Shown in pieces: positions 27,268-35,133 of a stretch of DNA of 64,000 nt (position 1 is its first letter; each line of letters opens with the position of its first letter). Both the position numbers and the translations under genes were made by a program. The notes under the pieces are model-generated. The model was not told where the DNA came from. It did not search any database and saw nothing but the letters and a program-made list of their open reading frames with translations. The stretch is from Azoarcus sp031546845 (lineage in GTDB: Bacteria; Pseudomonadota; Gammaproteobacteria; Burkholderiales; Rhodocyclaceae), in contig JAVBJT010000018.1 of NCBI GenBank assembly GCA_031546845.1, positions 112,405 through 176,404 of the forward strand. Reading direction: 5' to 3'.

Positions 27268-27543
27268 TTATTCAGTTCCGTCATTGCCATATAGCGTTTT
27301 GACGATATCCGCGTGACGCATCGCTTCCGGTAGCAGATACCGCCAATACAAGAAGAAAGAGGTGCTTATGCCAAGCAATAACGAGGCGGGGAAGGCCTTG
27401 TTTTCGGCCATGAAAAGCCAGCCGCCGTAGATCAAAAAGACGAATACCGCTACGAGCGATCCCAAAGCGTGATTGGCCCGCCAGTTCGACCCGCCAATGG
27501 ATACGGCACGGATCGTTTCCACTGTGTCGCGGAAAAGATTCAT
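27268..27543 (-). CDS. small inner-membrane protein, 91 aa
   Basis: Residues about 24-46 (ALGSLVAVFVFLIYGGWLF) and 53-70 (FPASLLLGISTSFFLYWRY) form two membrane segments; the rest is short and polar. No family is recognised. Start at ATG 27543 is preferred over one five codons earlier. It lies 21 bases downstream of the GFA-family gene on the same strand and may share its transcript. Confidence 0.5.
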   Translation of the reverse strand: MNLFRDTVETIRAVSIGGSNWRANHALGSLVAVFVFLIYGGWLFMAENKAFPASLLLGISTSFFLYWRYLLPEAMRHADIVKTLYGNDGTE

Positions 27544-27564
27544 TCTGCACTCGGCCACAATGGC

Positions 27565-27912
27565 TTAAACGGAACGGCCATCGTAGTGCTGAACCGGGAT
27601 AGCCTCCGGATCGAGATTCTCCAGGCAGCGAATATTGATGGCGGCGATAGCATTTCCTTGCGGATCGACGCCTTCGGCGTAGGGATGGATGCCACAGACA
27701 GGGCAGAATTTGTGCTTGATGGCGTGTTTGTTGAAGGTGTACGTACTCGCGGCTTCTTCGGGTGTCAGCAGATTGAACGATTCGCGCGGCACAAACCACA
27801 GCAGCGAGCCTTTGCGCTGGCAAATCGAACAATTACAAGCCATTGCTCCCCTGAGCTCGCCTTCGACCTCATACGCGATCTGGCCGCAGTGGCAGCTGCC
27901 TTTGTATTTCAT
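27565..27912 (-). CDS. GFA family (glutathione-dependent formaldehyde-activating-like) protein
   Basis: About 115 residues with the zinc-cysteine pattern of the GFA/CENP-V fold: CHCGQIAYE, CNCSICQRKG and FCPVCGIHPY. Members bind two zinc ions; few have a proven reaction, and most are not true formaldehyde-activating enzymes. ATG at 27912 starts the conserved domain, while an upstream extension has no family similarity. A perfect 22-bp palindrome lies about 80 bases upstream. Confidence 0.85.
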   Translation of the reverse strand: MKYKGSCHCGQIAYEVEGELRGAMACNCSICQRKGSLLWFVPRESFNLLTPEEAASTYTFNKHAIKHKFCPVCGIHPYAEGVDPQGNAIAAINIRCLENLDPEAIPVQHYDGRSV

Positions 27913-27989
27913 ATCCGCGCTCCTTTTTCGTATCTGGCGGTTATCGCCGCGTCTGGTTTTACCGCTCTCTATTTTATGAAGTCCCGCTT

Positions 27990-28011
27990 TCACAAGCCAA
28001 TTGGCTTGTGA
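27990..28011. promoter_or_regulatory. perfect 22-bp palindrome, candidate operator
   Basis: TCACAAGCCAA is followed directly by its exact reverse complement, TTGGCTTGTGA, with no loop. It lies between the GFA gene start (27912) and the 3' end of the 28038-28418 gene. With no loop and no T-run it fits a dimeric repressor site better than a terminator. Confidence 0.5.
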
Positions 28012-28037
28012 GATAGCCCGCGCTCCGGGCTGAATGC

Positions 28038-28418
28038 TCAGGCGTGCCGTGGTTGAATTTCCGGCGCATGCGCGCAAAACACCACCAGGATTTCGTGGGC
28101 GCTTATCAGCGCGAATGCGCTCAGATTTTGGAAGGGCTCGGTATCGAGGCCCATGGCAACGGTGAGCTCATTGTTGTCTATCCGCCGCAAAAACCCCTCA
28201 TCCGAGCCACGAATCCAGGTGGCGAGCGCTGCCGGAAATTGCTCGGTCATTGCATGGGCGGCCGGACGGTGAAAAGTCACCGAATAACGGCGGGAACCTG
28301 GAAGCAGCCTTTGTTGGGAGCCGACGACGAGCTCCGAAACTTCGGCGACAAGCTTGTTCCCATCGTAGTGGTAGCCGTTGAGCTGCAACTCGTGAAGGGT
28401 ATCCAGGCTTGTTTCCAT
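28038..28418 (-). CDS. hypothetical protein at the end of the aromatic operon, 126 aa
   Basis: The start codon at 28418 lies 7 bases after the maiA stop, so translation is probably coupled. The protein is small and soluble, without signal peptide or membrane segment (METSLDTLHELQLNGYHYD at the N-terminus). No family is recognised. A role in the pathway is possible only by position. Confidence 0.5.
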   Translation of the reverse strand: METSLDTLHELQLNGYHYDGNKLVAEVSELVVGSQQRLLPGSRRYSVTFHRPAAHAMTEQFPAALATWIRGSDEGFLRRIDNNELTVAMGLDTEPFQNLSAFALISAHEILVVFCAHAPEIQPRHA

Positions 28419-28425
28419 CGGGCGT

Positions 28426-29070
28426 TTATTCGGCGTCGGGCTGATTGGCCGGTGCGGCGCGGGTGAAGGCTTCAAGCTTCTCGCACTCGGCGGCGATGCG
28501 GCAGATCGTCGGCATGGCGTCGAGATTGCAGGCGAAGCGGCGGGCGTTGAAAATTTGTGGCGCCAGGCAGATATCGGCCAGCGTTGGGGTGTTGCCATGG
28601 CAGAAGGCGCCGGTGCGCGGGTCGTGGGCGAGGAGGCTTTCCAGCGCGGTGAAGCCGCTTTCGATCCAGTGGCGGTACCAGGTGTTTTTTTGCTCTTCGC
28701 TCGCACCGAGTTCGGTGCTGAGGTAGCGCAGTATCCGCAGGTTGTTGAGCGGGTGGATGTCGCAGGCGACGGTTTGCGCCAGCGCGCGGATGCGCGCGCG
28801 GTCCACCGCGGAGCCGGGCAGCAGCGGTGGCGTGGGATGCGTTTCGTCGAGGTATTCGATGATTGCCAGCGACTGGGTCAATACCTGGCCGTCGTCTTCC
28901 AGCGCCGGTATGAGGCCAGCGGGATTCACCGCGCGATAACCCGGCTGGTTTTGCTCGCCGCCGCTGCGGGTGAGGTGTACCGGCGCTGCTTCGTAGGCGA
29001 GCCCTTTGAGGTTGAGCGCGATGCGCACGCGGTACGCGGCGGAGCTGCGGAAGTAGGTGTAGAGCTTCAT
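28426..29070 (-). CDS. maiA: maleylacetoacetate/maleylpyruvate isomerase, zeta-class GST
   Basis: About 214 residues from ATG 29070, the standard zeta-class length. The glutathione-site motif SSAAYRVRIALNLKGL lies at the N-terminus, followed by NPAGLIPALEDDG and QSLAIIEYLDETHP. These enzymes isomerise a cis dienoate from ring cleavage to the trans form using glutathione as cofactor. Together with the FAH-type hydrolase this is a gentisate- or homogentisate-type lower pathway. Which substrate applies here depends on the upstream ring-cleavage enzyme. Confidence 0.88.
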   Translation of the reverse strand: MKLYTYFRSSAAYRVRIALNLKGLAYEAAPVHLTRSGGEQNQPGYRAVNPAGLIPALEDDGQVLTQSLAIIEYLDETHPTPPLLPGSAVDRARIRALAQTVACDIHPLNNLRILRYLSTELGASEEQKNTWYRHWIESGFTALESLLAHDPRTGAFCHGNTPTLADICLAPQIFNARRFACNLDAMPTICRIAAECEKLEAFTRAAPANQPDAE

Positions 29071-29147
29071 CTTTGTTTCCCGCCGCGAGAACGGCGCCTG
29101 AAGGGTGGAGCGTCGTGGAAGTGTAGCGAGAGAAGCGTAATGAGTGG

Positions 29148-29188
29148 AGCGGGGCGTATGGATAGATGTGCTATCCATACGCCCCGCT
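29148..29188. repeat. 18-bp perfect-stem hairpin inside the aromatic operon
   Basis: AGCGGGGCGTATGGATAG at 29148-29165 pairs exactly with 29171-29188 around a five-base loop. On the plus strand it is followed by GTTTTT, so it could terminate antisense transcripts. On the operon strand it lies between the hydrolase and maiA and could stabilise or attenuate the message. Confidence 0.65.
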
Positions 29189-29235
29189 GTTTTTCCACTG
29201 CTGTTCGTTTTGTGGCTTTGGCCTTTGCGGCCTTT

Positions 29236-30249
29236 TCAGCGTTTGAGCGATACGACCGTATTTTCGATGGCGCCAAATAGGCTGGTGCCGTTTTTATCGA
29301 GCATTTCGATTTTCACTGTGTCGCCACGATGCATGAAAGGCGTGCTCGGCTCCCCCCGCTCGATGGTTTCATACATACGCACTTCAGCCAGACAGCAATA
29401 GCCGACGCCGCCGTTGGCGATACTCGATCCGTGCAAGTTACCCTGCTTGTTCGACACGGTGCCGGAGCCGATGATGGAGCCGGCTGCCAACTCGCGCGTT
29501 TTCGCCACGTGGGCGACGAGCTGGCCGAAATCGAAGGTCATGTCCGTGCCGGCGCCGGGACGGCCGAAAAGCGTGCCGTTCAGATGCACGACAAGCGGCA
29601 GGTGAACCTTGTTGTCGCGCCACGCTTCGCCCAACTCGTCCGGCGTGACGGCGACCGGGGAGAAGGCCGACGCGGGTTTCGACTGGAAGAAGCCGAACCC
29701 CTTGGCCAGTTCAGGCGGAATCAGGTTTCTTAGCGAAACGTCGTTGACCAGCATCACCAGCCGGATCGCTTCGCCGCACTGCGCCGGTGTTGCCCCCATC
29801 GGCACATCGCCGGTGACGACGGCGACTTCGGCCTCGAAATCGATGCCCCAGGCTTCGTCGGCGATCACCTCGTCACGCGGGCCGATGAAGCTGTCCGAGC
29901 CGCCCTGGTACATCAGCGGATCGCTGTAGAAGCTGGCCGGTAGTTCGGCGCCGCGCGCGCGGCGCACGAGTTCGACGTGGTTGATGTAGGCGGAGCCGTC
30001 GGCCCACTGGTAGGCGCGCGGCAATGGTGAATGGCACTGCGTGGGGTCGAAGGGCATCGCGTGGCGCGCCTGGCCGTCGTTGAGTTGCACATAGACCTGA
30101 CGCAACGCGGGCGCGACGCGCTCCCAGTTGTCGAGCGCGGCCTGGAGCGTGGAGGCGATGTCGGCGACCGTTTGGGCGCGGGTGAGGTCGCGGCTGACCA
30201 CGACAAGGGTGCCGTCGCGGCCGCCGGTCTTGAGCGTGGCAAGCTTCAT
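29236..30249 (-). CDS. fumarylacetoacetate hydrolase family protein
   Basis: A 337-residue FAH-fold enzyme. The metal-binding acidic residues are visible in DFEAEVAVVTGDV, followed by VMLVNDVSLRN and GSIIGSGTVSNKQG. It would hydrolyse the fumaryl-keto-acid produced by the isomerase into fumarate and a keto acid. It ends 48 bases before the 29148-29188 hairpin and abuts the VOC gene directly (stop at 30250, start at 30249), so the three proteins are probably made together. Confidence 0.87.
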   Translation of the reverse strand: MKLATLKTGGRDGTLVVVSRDLTRAQTVADIASTLQAALDNWERVAPALRQVYVQLNDGQARHAMPFDPTQCHSPLPRAYQWADGSAYINHVELVRRARGAELPASFYSDPLMYQGGSDSFIGPRDEVIADEAWGIDFEAEVAVVTGDVPMGATPAQCGEAIRLVMLVNDVSLRNLIPPELAKGFGFFQSKPASAFSPVAVTPDELGEAWRDNKVHLPLVVHLNGTLFGRPGAGTDMTFDFGQLVAHVAKTRELAAGSIIGSGTVSNKQGNLHGSSIANGGVGYCCLAEVRMYETIERGEPSTPFMHRGDTVKIEMLDKNGTSLFGAIENTVVSLKR

Positions 30250-30795
30250 TTATGCGATCTCCGTGTGGGTGCCGTCGTGCATCCAGCGCGCATGCTGCGG
30301 GGCCTTCCTGGTTCTGGCCCATTCGTTGAGCATGTCCCATTTTACTTCGTCGAGTTTCTGGCTCATCTTGGGCGTGCCGGTGTTTACGGCAAGTTCGAGG
30401 CGATGGCCGCTGGGGTCGAAGAAGTAGATGGATTTGAAGATGGCGTGGTCGGTGGGGCCGATGACTTCAATGCCATCGGCTTCGAGCCGCGCCTTGGCTT
30501 CCATCATTTCTTCCATGCTGCCTACTTCGAGCGCTAGGTGCTGGGTCCAGCCCGGCGTGGCGGCATCGACGACGCGCGTCATCGGCGGCTTGGTCGGCAG
30601 TTCGAAAAAGGCCAGCACATTGCCGCCCCCGGCATCGAGGAAGATGTGCATGTAGGGATCGGGCTCCTTGGTCGAAGGCACTTCATTCTCGGCGATGGCG
30701 AGGATGAAGTTCATTTTCAGGTACTTTCCGTACCATTCGACGGTTTCTTTGGCGTCTTTGCAGCGGTAGGCGACGTGGTGAACTTTCTTGATCAT
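30250..30795 (-). CDS. VOC-family protein, candidate ring-cleavage dioxygenase
   Basis: A 181-residue vicinal-oxygen-chelate protein. The 2-His-1-Glu metal triad is complete: His in VHHVAYRC, His in WTQHLALEV, Glu in GHRLELAV. Two beta-alpha-beta modules are present, but the C-terminus is longer than in glyoxalase I. No cupin-type gentisate or homogentisate dioxygenase exists in the operon, so this protein is the best candidate for ring opening. Alternatives are a lyase or a true glyoxalase I. The gene abuts the FAH gene. Confidence 0.72.
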   Translation of the reverse strand: MIKKVHHVAYRCKDAKETVEWYGKYLKMNFILAIAENEVPSTKEPDPYMHIFLDAGGGNVLAFFELPTKPPMTRVVDAATPGWTQHLALEVGSMEEMMEAKARLEADGIEVIGPTDHAIFKSIYFFDPSGHRLELAVNTGTPKMSQKLDEVKWDMLNEWARTRKAPQHARWMHDGTHTEIA

Positions 30796-30830
30796 GACGG
30801 GCTCCTTGGGTGGATGCGCTCGAACAGGGT

Positions 30831-31055
30831 TTAGGTGCCCGCGCGGGCGATCTTCAGCGCCTCGCGCAACACGCCGACATCGCCGATGTGATTGGCGAGC
30901 AACAGGATCAGGCGGGCGTTGACCGTGGCGCTTTGTTCGTCGGTCAGGTCGCGGTGGGCGTCGATCAACGCTTCGTAAAAGTCGTCGCCGGGGCTGAAGG
31001 CGCGGAAGTGGCGTTTGCCGGGCTCGGAAAAATTGGCGGCGGTGTTCAGTGCCAT
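30831..31055 (-). CDS. DUF2783 small protein
   Basis: A 74-residue protein (N-terminus MALNTAANFSEPGKRH; core DDFYEALIDAHRDLTDEQSA) matching the DUF2783 type that accompanies flavin monooxygenases of this sort. Its function is unknown; a structural or assembly partner of the monooxygenase is a guess. It is 14 bases downstream of the monooxygenase gene and part of the same operon. Confidence 0.7.
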   Translation of the reverse strand: MALNTAANFSEPGKRHFRAFSPGDDFYEALIDAHRDLTDEQSATVNARLILLLANHIGDVGVLREALKIARAGT

Positions 31056-31069
31056 GGTGTTTGCTCTCC

Positions 31070-32731
31070 TCAGGCGTTGCAGGTGGCGCGGGCGATGGCG
31101 GCGCGCACGGCGGCGGGGTCGAGACGGCGCCAGCGGGCGCACACGTGCTGATCGGGGCGGGCGAGGTAGGCGCTGCCCGGCGCGAGGTCGTAGCGTTCGC
31201 GGATGCGGCCTTTGATGTCGAGCACCGTTTTCAGCCCGGCGGGCGCGGCGCCGCGTTCGGCGACGACGATGGCTTCGACCGGGATCGGCCCATCGGCCAG
31301 CCCGGCGAGCGTGCCGGCGGTGGCGGTATCGAGCGCGCCGGCATCGGCGGTGTAGTACAGCAACTGGAAGCGGTTGCCGAGCACGCCGAGCAGCCACGGG
31401 CGTTCGCCTTGGATCGGCGCGTCGTCCATCGGCGCGCCGGGAATCATGCCGCTGGTGAAGGAATCGACGTCCGCCGTGTTCAGGCTCGAGTCGGCGAGAA
31501 AGCTGGGCACCGACAGACGCCCGGAGTTGACCAGCGCGCGGGCGAAGGCGTACTCCTCGGCCAGCCCCAGCACGGCGTTGCGGAAGGTTTTGCTGACCGT
31601 GCTCTTGGGCGTGATGAAGTCGGTGGAGCGGGTCGAGTTCATGATGTTCTCGTCGGCGCCGAGGCAGCGTTCCTCGCTATAGGTGTCGAGCAGCCGTGCC
31701 GGTGCCTTGCCGTCGATGACGAGTTTGAGCTTCCACATCAGGTTGTCGGTATCTTGCAGGCCGGAATTGGCTCCGCGTGCGCCGAAGGGCGAAACCTGGT
31801 GCGCACAGTCGCCGGTGAACAGTACGCGGCCGTGGTTGAAGCGTTCCATGCGGCGGCACTGGAAGGTGTAGACGCTGACCCATTCGAGGTCGAATTCGCG
31901 CTCGTCGCCGAGCATCGCGCGGATGCGCGGCAGCACCCTTTCCGGCTTCTTTTCTTCTTCCGGGTCGGCGTCCCAGCCGAGTTGGAAGTCGATGCGCCAG
32001 ACGTTGTCGGCCTGACGGTGCAGCAGCACGGATTGGTTGCGGTGGAAAGGCGGGTCGAACCAGAACCAGCGTTCGGCCGGGTAATCGGCCTTCATCACCA
32101 CGTCGGCGATGAGGAAGCGGTCCATGAAGATCTTGCCGTCGATGTCCAGTCCCATCATGTGCCGGATCGGGCTGCGCGCGCCATCGGCCACCACGAGCCA
32201 ATCGGTAGTGAGCGAGTAGGCGCCATCCGGCGTTTCCACGCGCAGCGCGACCTTGTTCGCGTCCTGCGTCACGGCGATGACGTTGTTCTTCCAGCGCAAT
32301 TCCAGATTGTCGAGCTGGCTGGCGCGCTGCACCAGGTATTCCTCCAGGTAATACTGCTGGAGGTTGATCATGCCGGGGCGATGGTGGTCGGGTTCGGGGC
32401 AGAGGTTGAAGTTGAACACCTCTTTTTCGCGGAAGAAGGTGCGGCCTACGTTCCACGACACGCCTTTCTCCACCATTTCCTCGCCGCAGCCCAGGCGGTC
32501 GAGTACTTCAAGTGCGCGCTTGGCGTAGCACACGCCGCGCGAGCCGATCGATACGGTGTCGTCGTTGTCGAGCAGCAGCACCGGCTGGCCCTGCATGGCG
32601 AGGTCGATGGCCGCCGCCAGCCCGACGGGGCCGGCGCCAATGACGATGACGGGGTAGTGCCCGTCGCGCTGTTCGGCTATTTCCGGCGGACGCCGGTATA
32701 CGTACTTCGGATAGGTATACGTGCTTAACAC
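31070..32731 (-). CDS. FAD-dependent aromatic-ring monooxygenase (MhpA/PheA-TfdB type)
   Basis: A 553-residue class A flavin monooxygenase. Visible are the Rossmann motif VIVIGAGPVGLAAAIDLA, the DG motif region WLVVADGARSPIRHMMG, and the FAD ribityl motif LFTGDCAHQVSPFGARG. The C-terminal ~170 residues form the thioredoxin-like dimerisation domain of phenol hydroxylase relatives. It should hydroxylate a phenolic acid, using NAD(P)H and oxygen, to a diol that the VOC protein may cleave. Specificity cannot be read by eye. The long opposite-strand reading frame over this gene is a codon-use shadow. Confidence 0.85.
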   Translation of the reverse strand: MLSTYTYPKYVYRRPPEIAEQRDGHYPVIVIGAGPVGLAAAIDLAMQGQPVLLLDNDDTVSIGSRGVCYAKRALEVLDRLGCGEEMVEKGVSWNVGRTFFREKEVFNFNLCPEPDHHRPGMINLQQYYLEEYLVQRASQLDNLELRWKNNVIAVTQDANKVALRVETPDGAYSLTTDWLVVADGARSPIRHMMGLDIDGKIFMDRFLIADVVMKADYPAERWFWFDPPFHRNQSVLLHRQADNVWRIDFQLGWDADPEEEKKPERVLPRIRAMLGDEREFDLEWVSVYTFQCRRMERFNHGRVLFTGDCAHQVSPFGARGANSGLQDTDNLMWKLKLVIDGKAPARLLDTYSEERCLGADENIMNSTRSTDFITPKSTVSKTFRNAVLGLAEEYAFARALVNSGRLSVPSFLADSSLNTADVDSFTSGMIPGAPMDDAPIQGERPWLLGVLGNRFQLLYYTADAGALDTATAGTLAGLADGPIPVEAIVVAERGAAPAGLKTVLDIKGRIRERYDLAPGSAYLARPDQHVCARWRRLDPAAVRAAIARATCNA

Positions 32732-32820
32732 GGTTGTCTCCTCCTGGAATTTTCCGGCGCGCGCGTCTGCGTCTGTCGCCGGTCCTGCAACTTACTTTAA
32801 GGCTCTCCTGGGATTGGTTC

Positions 32821-32925
32821 ATACGGATTCGCCTTCATCCGTATAACTTCGTTGGGTCGCCTTGCCGTGCTACAGCACTGTCTTCGGCTCCCCGCCTTGT
32901 TATCCGGTCGAATGCAAATCCGTAT
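32821..32925. repeat. 105-bp dispersed repeat, copy 2
   Basis: Same length and nearly the same sequence as 17555-17659, running ATACGG to CCGTAT. Read on the minus strand, its first base belongs to the TGA stop of the MBL hydrolase, as copy 1 does with slyD. It lies between the MBL gene and the monooxygenase gene of the aromatic operon. Confidence 0.85.
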
Positions 32926-33887
32926 CAGACCTGCAAGGCGTGCCACATCTCGCGGTCGCGCTCGGCGGTCCAGATGCGCGGGTCGCGGATGCCGCTGGCT
33001 TCGTCGTGGGCGCGGGTCACATCGAAAGGCAGGCAGTGCTCATAGATGAAAACCTGGCCGAATTCAGGGTCCATGTTCTTGCGCGTGTGCGCCATTGCCG
33101 CCTTCAGGTCCATGCCTTGCGCCACCGCTTCGCGCGCGCTGCGGTACAGCGCGGATACGAAGGCCTTGGTGTAGGCCAGCCCTTTATTGACTTGCGTGGC
33201 GTCGAGCAACGCCGGGCCGCGGCCGGGCACGAGCTTCTGCGCGCCGAGTGCGGTGAGGTTGTCGAGCGTCTGCGGCCAGTCGGCCAGATAGGCGTCGCCG
33301 GTGTAACAGGCAGCGTCGTATTCCACCAGATCGCCGGAGAAGCAGATTTTCTGTGACGGCAGCCAGGCGATGGTGTCGCCCTTGGTGTGGCCGCGCCCCA
33401 CTTGCATGATCTTCACTTCCAGCTTGCCCAGCCACAGCGTCATTTCCTTCTGGAACGTGATCGTCGGCCAGGTCAGGCCGGGCACGCTCTCGACCGCGTT
33501 GAACAGGCGCGGGAAGCGGCCGATCTCGGAAGCCATGTCCTGCTCGCCGCGTTCCACGATGAGATCGTAGGTGTCCTGGCTGGCGATGATCTGCTCCAAC
33601 CCCTCGTTCTTGTAGCCCGAGGCGCCGAGCACGCGTACCGCGTGATAGTGCGTGAGCAGCACGTATTTGATCGGTTTGTCGGTGATCTCGCGCACCTTGC
33701 GGATCACGTCCTGTGCCATCACCGGCGTGGCGGTGGCATCGACGATCATCACCGCGTCGTCGCCGATGATGATGCCGGTGTTGGGATCGCCTTCCGCCGT
33801 GTAGGCGTAGGCGTTGTCGGAAAGCTTGTCGAAGCTGATTTTTTTCTCTTCCAGGTCCGCCTGGGAGGCAAATGCTTTCGTGTTCAT
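32925..33887 (-). CDS. metallo-beta-lactamase-fold hydrolase with variant metal motif
   Basis: About 320 residues from ATG 33887. The MBL fold is clear (TGIIIGDDAVMIVDATATP; later GRGHTKGDTIAWLP and CFSGDLVEYD), but the usual HxHxDH reads THYHAVRVLG, so one metal site lacks its Asp-His pair. This is the first gene of the aromatic operon. Members of this branch are linked with quinone or thioester metabolism, but the reaction here is not known. Its stop codon coincides with the end of the 105-bp repeat. Confidence 0.78.
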   Translation of the reverse strand: MNTKAFASQADLEEKKISFDKLSDNAYAYTAEGDPNTGIIIGDDAVMIVDATATPVMAQDVIRKVREITDKPIKYVLLTHYHAVRVLGASGYKNEGLEQIIASQDTYDLIVERGEQDMASEIGRFPRLFNAVESVPGLTWPTITFQKEMTLWLGKLEVKIMQVGRGHTKGDTIAWLPSQKICFSGDLVEYDAACYTGDAYLADWPQTLDNLTALGAQKLVPGRGPALLDATQVNKGLAYTKAFVSALYRSAREAVAQGMDLKAAMAHTRKNMDPEFGQVFIYEHCLPFDVTRAHDEASGIRDPRIWTAERDREMWHALQV

Positions 33888-33949
33888 GGATCGTGGTCTC
33901 CTCTGTCTTTCTGGGTAGAGTAATCCTAGTTTCAAATTCGTCAATGGTC

Positions 33950-33972
33950 AATTAGTTTTATATAAACAAATT
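33950..33972. promoter_or_regulatory. AT-rich imperfect dyad, candidate operator/promoter of the aromatic operon
   Basis: AATTAGTTT and AAACAAATT are inverted arms (8 of 9 positions match) around a TATAT core, 63 bases upstream of the MBL start. This is the most AT-rich stretch of the 240-bp gap between the divergent MBL and GNAT genes. The IclR regulator at 36842 is a possible but unproven binder. Confidence 0.35.
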
Positions 33973-34127
33973 ATGTGTTGCGACCGGACGATCGAAAAGC
34001 CGGGACAGACCTTGCGGATTGGGAAGGGGCGACTTCAACATGCCGCCTTGCCCCACCTCTATGCCCAATGCTGAAGTTACGAGGCATGACAGAATTCCAC
34101 CCTTTGACGGGACCTTAAGGGGCGTTC

Positions 34128-34601
34128 ATGGAGATTCGTCGATTCAGAATTGGGGATGAGATTGCGTTGTTTCGTGTTTTTTACTCTGCCATTCATGGCA
34201 TCGCGTCACGCGATTACACCCACGATCAAGTTGAGGCCTGGGCTCCCGCGGATCTTGATCCGAAGCTCTGGGCTAATCATCTCCAAGAACTTTGCCCGTT
34301 CCTAGCTGAGATCGACGGTGAAATAGTGGGGTATGCCGACATTCAGTCGAATGGTTATATCGACCACTTTTTTGTATCGGGCACTCATTCTCGGCAAGGA
34401 ATAGGCTCTCTACTCATGAACCGTATTCATGAAGAAGCCAAACTGCTTGGCATTGATGAGCTTACTTCAGATGTCAGTAGAACGGCCGAGCCATTCTTTG
34501 TACTGCACGGTTTTCATGTCGTGGAGCGAGGGTTTCCTGTCCGTCGGGGTGTAACCCTTCAGAATGCATTGATGCGTAAAACACTGAAATGCTTGACCTG
34601 A
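34128..34601 (+). CDS. GNAT family N-acetyltransferase
   Basis: A 157-residue GNAT. The acetyl-CoA pyrophosphate loop is visible as SRQGIGSLLMNRIHEEA, with the preceding beta strand YIDHFFVSG and a C-terminal FFVLHGFHVVERG typical of motif B. It transfers an acetyl group to an unknown amine. It is a single gene, with looser codon use and lower GC than its neighbours, which suggests recent acquisition. Confidence 0.83.
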   Translation: MEIRRFRIGDEIALFRVFYSAIHGIASRDYTHDQVEAWAPADLDPKLWANHLQELCPFLAEIDGEIVGYADIQSNGYIDHFFVSGTHSRQGIGSLLMNRIHEEAKLLGIDELTSDVSRTAEPFFVLHGFHVVERGFPVRRGVTLQNALMRKTLKCLT

Positions 34602-34745
34602 ATGCACTCGAAGGAAATCAGCGACCACTTTGGGGGGTGACCTTGCCCTCGCAAACCGTATCTATAGCTGTCGGCATTTTTTGTTTCTTCCGGGCCATAT
34701 CCCCAAAATTTAAAACCAGATACCTGATGCGTTGTTCTCAGGAAA

Positions 34746-35123
34746 TCAATGGCTGATGCAGACCGCGTTCAGCAACCCAGCCGAAACCGAAAAGGTCGCC
34801 AGCAGGAGCGCCGGGGCCGTGTGGCCTGCCTCGATCCGGGGCGCTTGTCTGCGTAGCGCCAGGAATACGGCCAACTGGACAAGGCACGTAATCACGGCCC
34901 ACATCGCCATTTCAAGCAGGGATTGCGTGTAATAGATCGACGACAGCAGCGGGAAGGTAAAGCCCAGAACGGCGCCCGACAGGGTGATGGCCGCCGCCAG
35001 GTTGTTTTGGGCGATCAGTTCGAATTCCCGGTAGGGCGTAACGCGCACATAAATCAAGACGAAGGCCGCGAGTAGGGCGATGGCGGTGGCCAGATAGCTG
35101 GCGAAGGCGAGAAAAGCGTTCAA
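34746..35123 (-). CDS. DUF350 membrane protein, YjfL-like
   Basis: About 125 residues with four membrane segments (SYLATAIALLAAFVLIYV, then ITLSGAVLGFTFPLL, MWAVITCLVQLAVF and LLLATFSVSAGLL). This fits DUF350/YjfL. I place the start at TTG 35123, since GGAG lies six bases upstream; an ATG further up would read through the previous gene. It is the third gene of a trio with a YjfC-like and a YjfM-like protein, the same set as E. coli yjfL-yjfM-yjfC. Confidence 0.78.
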   Translation of the reverse strand: MNAFLAFASYLATAIALLAAFVLIYVRVTPYREFELIAQNNLAAAITLSGAVLGFTFPLLSSIYYTQSLLEMAMWAVITCLVQLAVFLALRRQAPRIEAGHTAPALLLATFSVSAGLLNAVCISH

Positions 35124-35133
35124 TGCGAACTCC

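Noticed and set aside
31049..32728. Long open frame opposite the flavin monooxygenase
   Set aside because: It mirrors the codon periodicity of a clear FAD enzyme and shows no domain; a high-GC shadow.
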